A stretch of 8,721 nt of DNA, taken from contig JAYWFU010000029.1 of assembly GCA_043778625.1 (NCBI GenBank), positions 1 through 8,721 of the forward strand, given 5' to 3'. Source of the DNA: JACMRI01 sp043778625 (GTDB taxonomy: Bacteria; Bacteroidota; Bacteroidia; UBA4408). Position numbers and translations under genes: made by a program. This document shows positions 5,911-8,721 of the stretch, piece after piece. Under the pieces are notes generated by a model, which saw only the letters and a list, made by a program, of their open reading frames with translations, did no database searches and was not told where the DNA came from. Every line of letters starts with the position of its first letter. Positions within the stretch are counted from its first letter, which is position 1.

Positions 5911-6548
5911 TGGCGAAGAATAAAATAATATTGGTTGAAGGCCCTACTGACTATTTTTTTGTAAAAGCAATTTTCGATAGTAGCATCATAAAAAAAAAAA
6001 TTGATCTAAAACACTGTAAAGGATATCCAAATCTTATGTCGCATGAATTGCGCACTCAATACAAAGTTGATGAAATTGAAATAATAGCAATTATTGTAGA
6101 TGCAGACGCTGATTTTAACCAGCGCTGGACAGATATAAAACAACACTTTTTAAGTTTAGAACCGAGTATTACATTACCAACTGATATTGATAAAAATGGT
6201 TTAATACACTTTGAAAATGATATCACTTTTGGTATTTGGATAATGCCTAATAACAAGAGTGAAGGAATGCTCGAAAACTTTATGGAAAATTTAGTTCCTA
6301 AAGAAGATCAACTTTTTATAAAAGTAAAAAGTACTATTACAGAAATTGAAGCCCAGCAACTCAATAGATACAAACCCATCCATAAATCAAAAGCAACTAT
6401 GCGTACTTGGCTGGCATTACAAAATCCGCCTAATGGTAAAATAGAATTATTGATTGAAGACAATTTACTAACTACCAATAATGAAACCTGTAACACATTT
6501 GTTGCATGGCTTAACAAATTATTTAATCCAATTATAACAACGACTTAA
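5910..6548 (+). CDS. TOPRIM-type DUF3226-like protein, putative effector nuclease
   Basis: The 212-residue protein looks like the small TOPRIM-fold family DUF3226. The opening ILVEGPTDYFFVKAIF holds the conserved TOPRIM glutamate (Glu10). The acidic metal-binding motif IIVDADAD gives Asp64, Asp66 and Asp68. Family-like segments follow: GIWIMPNNKSEGMLENF (109-125), KATMRTWLALQNPPNGK (161-177), and a closing FVAWLNKLF. TOPRIM proteins use these acids to bind Mg2+ for nucleic-acid cleavage or transfer. In OLD-like systems this module is the nuclease switched on by the ATPase. Here the substrate is unknown, and nuclease activity is inferred from the fold. The ATG overlaps the upstream TAA by one base, implying coupled translation at matched levels. 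An A11 run at codons 27-31 makes the gene prone to slippage. The HerA-like gene starts 15 bases downstream. Confidence 0.8.
   Translation: MAKNKIILVEGPTDYFFVKAIFDSSIIKKKIDLKHCKGYPNLMSHELRTQYKVDEIEIIAIIVDADADFNQRWTDIKQHFLSLEPSITLPTDIDKNGLIHFENDITFGIWIMPNNKSEGMLENFMENLVPKEDQLFIKVKSTITEIEAQQLNRYKPIHKSKATMRTWLALQNPPNGKIELLIEDNLLTTNNETCNTFVAWLNKLFNPIITTT
5990..6000 (+). repeat. A11 homopolymer inside the TOPRIM gene
   Basis: Eleven consecutive A bases span the end of Ile27 through Lys28-30 and into Ile31. Losing one A gives TTG ATC TAA directly after the lysines. Gaining one A gives AAT TGA. Either slip therefore ends the protein within a few codons, at about 30-32 residues. The run is long enough for DNA replication slippage or RNA polymerase slippage. 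Confidence 0.9.
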
Positions 6549-6563
6549 ATTTTACAACACACC

Positions 6564-8081
6564 ATGGCAGATTTTTTAACACACGTAACTGAGGGGTACA
6601 AAGTAGAAGGCGACAGCATAACACTAGGTTGCGCAATGCACGACGGCAAAGTAGTAGCAGGCGCTAACGTAACTATACCGCTTAAAACCCTTAATCGCCA
6701 CGGCTTAATAGCAGGAGCAACAGGTACGGGCAAAACCAAAACATTGCAACGCTTTGCTGAGTTATTGAGCGAAAACGAGGTGTCAGTGTTAATGATGGAC
6801 ATTAAGGGCGATGTAAGTGGGCTTGGTGCTGTAGGCACTATGAATGATAAAATAAAAGAGCGCGCAGCCCTTACGGCACAAGGCTGGAACCCGCAAAGCT
6901 ACCCAGTGGAATTAATGACAATATCCAAAGAGCAAGGTGTACGATTACGTGCCACGGTGTCGGAGTTTGGGCCTGTGTTGTTTTCTAAAATATTGGAGTT
7001 AAATGATAACCAAGCAGGCGTAGTTAGTATTGTATTTAAGTATTGTGATGATAACAAATTGCCGTTATTAGATTTAAAAGATTTTAGAAAAGTAGTACAA
7101 TACCTATGCGAAGAAGGCAAGGACGAAATAAAAGCCAAATACGGCCAATTAGCACCAGCTACCGTAAGCGTTATTAATCGCAAGTTAATTGAATTAGAAA
7201 CACAAGGGGCTGAACAATTTTTTGGCGAAACAAGTTTTGATGTAAACGACTTACTCCGCAAAGACCCTCGTGGCTTAGGTTACATCAACATTCTCCGCTT
7301 GTGCGATATACAAGACAAGCCTAAATTATTCTCTACATTTATGCTAAGTTTATTAGCAGAGCTATATCAAGCAATGCCCGAAATAGGCGATAAAGCAGCC
7401 CCTAAGCTGGTTATCATAATTGACGAGGCACATTTAATATTTAACGAAGCAAGTAGCGCATTACTTAATCAACTCGAAACCATAATAAAATTAATACGTT
7501 CCAAAGGTGTAGGTATTTATTTTTGTACGCAACAACCTACTGATATACCCGAAAATATTTTATCGCAACTAGGCCTAAAAATTCAGCATGCCCTACGTGC
7601 CTTTACTGCCAAGGATAGAAAGAGCATTAACCTGGTGGCAGAAAATTATCCGAGTACTGATTTTTATAAAGTAGACGAACTACTTACACAACTAGGTATT
7701 GGTGAGGCATTGGTCACTGCGTTAAACGAAAAAGGAATACCAACCCCCTTAGTGCACGCTATGATGCACACGCCACAAAGCCGAATGGACGTATTAACCA
7801 CTGACGAACAAACTACGGTAATAAGCAACAGTGCCTTAGCCACCAAATACAATACCGAGGTGGATAGAGAAAGTGCCTTTGAAATGCTGAACGAAAAATT
7901 AAAAAAAGTAACGGAACAAAAAGCGGAGGAGGAAGAAGAGAAAAAAGAAGCCGAAGAAGATAAACCTCGCAAGGGCGAAAAATCAACATTTGAGCAAGTA
8001 ATAAACAACAGTGCCGTAAAAACGGTAATACGCGAAGTAGCACGTGGGTTGTTAGGTGCTTTCTTTGGCAAAAGAAGATAA
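6564..8081 (+). CDS. HerA-like DUF853 ATPase (YjgR family)
   Basis: This 505-residue FtsK/HerA-superfamily P-loop ATPase is close in length to E. coli YjgR (about 500). It opens with MADFLTHVTEGYKVEG and the short HerA-like beta region LGCAMHDGKVVAGANVTIPL. Walker A follows (GATGTGKT, 51-58). Walker B is VIIIDEAH with Asp287 and Glu288, followed by a sensor-like FCTQQPTDIPENIL (Gln323/Gln324) and LRAFTAKDRK. A charged Glu/Lys-rich, probably coiled stretch (about 441-473) precedes a C-terminal helix ending LLGAFFGKRR. HerA relatives form hexameric DNA translocases, some working with nucleases in repair or defence; the role of DUF853 members is unclear. Arginine codons are mostly CGC/CGT, as in the housekeeping neighbours. 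It may therefore be a resident gene next to an inserted ATPase/TOPRIM pair, though the 15-bp gap leaves a joint operon possible. The start ATG is preceded by a C/A-rich leader. Confidence 0.9.
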   Translation: MADFLTHVTEGYKVEGDSITLGCAMHDGKVVAGANVTIPLKTLNRHGLIAGATGTGKTKTLQRFAELLSENEVSVLMMDIKGDVSGLGAVGTMNDKIKERAALTAQGWNPQSYPVELMTISKEQGVRLRATVSEFGPVLFSKILELNDNQAGVVSIVFKYCDDNKLPLLDLKDFRKVVQYLCEEGKDEIKAKYGQLAPATVSVINRKLIELETQGAEQFFGETSFDVNDLLRKDPRGLGYINILRLCDIQDKPKLFSTFMLSLLAELYQAMPEIGDKAAPKLVIIIDEAHLIFNEASSALLNQLETIIKLIRSKGVGIYFCTQQPTDIPENILSQLGLKIQHALRAFTAKDRKSINLVAENYPSTDFYKVDELLTQLGIGEALVTALNEKGIPTPLVHAMMHTPQSRMDVLTTDEQTTVISNSALATKYNTEVDRESAFEMLNEKLKKVTEQKAEEEEEKKEAEEDKPRKGEKSTFEQVINNSAVKTVIREVARGLLGAFFGKRR

Positions 8082-8153
8082 TTTTAAATTGTGATTTAGC
8101 TCGTATATAAGTGTATTATTGGGCTACTTCCTATACTATGTAAATTACGATAC
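8082..8153. other. Convergent intergenic spacer
   Basis: This 72-bp AT-rich gap separates the 3' ends of the HerA-like gene and the minus-strand methyltransferase gene. A terminator is expected for both, but I found only a weak stem (TAAAT/ATTTA around 8085-8100) and no clear hairpin with a T run. Confidence 0.4.
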
Positions 8154-8675
8154 TCAAAACAATAGTTGCTGTTGCTTGTCTTTAGTTATAGCATTAGAGT
8201 TTTCGAGTTGTAATAATTTAGCCTTTGTGTCTAAACCGCCCGCATAGCCTACTAATTTGCCCTTGCTACCAATGATGCGGTGGCAGGGCACAATAATGGC
8301 AATAGCATTTGCGCCATTGGCAGTAGCCACAGCTCTTACGGCTAGTTTGTTATGTAACGTTATGGCTTGTTGCATATAACTTACCGTAGTGCCGTAGGGT
8401 ATTTGTTGTAGCGACGTCCATACTTGTTGCTGAAATGGCGTACCTACTAGCAGCAAGGGCAGATTAAAGGAGGTACGATTTCCGTTAAAATATTCCTCTA
8501 ATTGTTGTATGGTTTCGGTTATTAGGTTGTTCGTATTTTCAACATACGTAATGCCTAGTGCCTTGATAATTCGTGCATCGATGGCAGTGCGCATTTTGCG
8601 ATGTCGCCAATCGCACACACATAATTTATACCAATTTGAAATTTTAAGTAGTCCAATTAATTGCTTCAAAAACAT
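8154..8675 (-). CDS. ogt: Methylated-DNA--[protein]-cysteine S-methyltransferase
   Basis: The protein is a suicide DNA-repair enzyme. It transfers the alkyl group from O6-methylguanine (or O4-methylthymine) to its own cysteine, with no cofactor. The 173 residues contain an N-terminal domain (LIGLLKIS to about 70) and a C-terminal ATase domain. The latter has FQQQVWTSLQQIPYGTTVSY with Tyr100, the helix-turn-helix arginine finger Arg114 in LAVRAVATANG, Asn123, the active-site VPCHRIIG with acceptor Cys131 and His132, then LVGYAGGLDTKAKLLQLE with Glu157. It lacks the Ada regulatory domain, so it is an Ogt/DAT1-type single-function protein. The ATG at 8675 is the first possible start after an in-frame stop, and the N-terminus is a few residues shorter than usual. 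It is convergent with the HerA-like gene and is probably transcribed alone. Confidence 0.93.
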   Translation of the reverse strand: MFLKQLIGLLKISNWYKLCVCDWRHRKMRTAIDARIIKALGITYVENTNNLITETIQQLEEYFNGNRTSFNLPLLLVGTPFQQQVWTSLQQIPYGTTVSYMQQAITLHNKLAVRAVATANGANAIAIIVPCHRIIGSKGKLVGYAGGLDTKAKLLQLENSNAITKDKQQQLLF

Positions 8676-8721
8676 ATGAGTATGAGCAAATACTTTTTAC
8701 AATTTCCTCAGATAATTTATT
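8676..8721. other. Upstream region of the methyltransferase gene (partial)
   Basis: These last 46 bases hold the leader of the minus-strand methyltransferase gene. No promoter matching TAnnTTTG with a spaced TTG could be assigned, and the region runs off the window. Confidence 0.4.

Noticed and set aside
7664..8071. Minus-strand 135-residue Ser/Phe-rich open frame
   Set aside because: It is an antisense shadow of the Glu/Lys-rich C-terminus of the HerA-like protein. The Ser/Phe richness simply mirrors GAA/AAA codons.
8082..8153. Bidirectional terminator between convergent genes
   Set aside because: No stable GC-containing hairpin with a flanking T run is visible, only a 5-bp AT stem.

Overview
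The window looks like the chromosome of a Bacteroidota member, probably near the Chitinophagales or Sphingobacteriales. The evidence is AT-rich DNA, starts without Shine-Dalgarno sequences, two apparent TTG starts, and a Bacteroidota-style serine hydroxymethyltransferase. The taxonomic call is inference from family resemblance; no rRNA or other taxonomic marker is present.

Layout. Bases 1-833 hold no intact gene. They contain short AT-rich direct repeats and the decayed 3' part of an IS1595-family (ISXO2-like) transposase at about 367-708. This remnant has two frameshifts and lies between imperfect inverted repeats (314-326 and 710-722), so it looks like an internally deleted insertion sequence of about 0.4 kb. 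A secreted SGNH/GDSL hydrolase follows on the minus strand (834-1502). It is divergent from a co-directional plus-strand run that fills most of the window: glyA (1630-2904), ribF (2926-3855), a membrane-anchored triple helix-hairpin-helix protein (3865-4815), an OLD-like AAA ATPase (4828-5910), a TOPRIM/DUF3226-like protein (5910-6548) and a HerA-like DUF853 ATPase (6564-8081). An O6-methylguanine-DNA methyltransferase (8154-8675, minus strand) converges on the end of that run.

How the genes relate. glyA (one-carbon units) and ribF (FMN/FAD) are housekeeping genes. The HHH protein, the HerA-like ATPase and Ogt have DNA-binding or DNA-repair-type roles. The most interesting part is the ATPase/TOPRIM pair. 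It is translationally coupled (TAATG), and its architecture is that of two-gene OLD-like systems such as PARIS (ATPase sensor plus TOPRIM nuclease). The ATPase gene uses AGA for most arginines, whereas its neighbours mostly use CGC/CGT, which suggests the pair was inserted between the HHH gene and the HerA-like gene. The TOPRIM gene carries an A11 run near its 5' end, and a one-base slip there in either direction gives an almost immediate stop. This could be a phase-variation or slippage switch for a toxic effector. The defence role and the switch are hypotheses; the motifs, overlaps and slip outcomes are read directly from the sequence.
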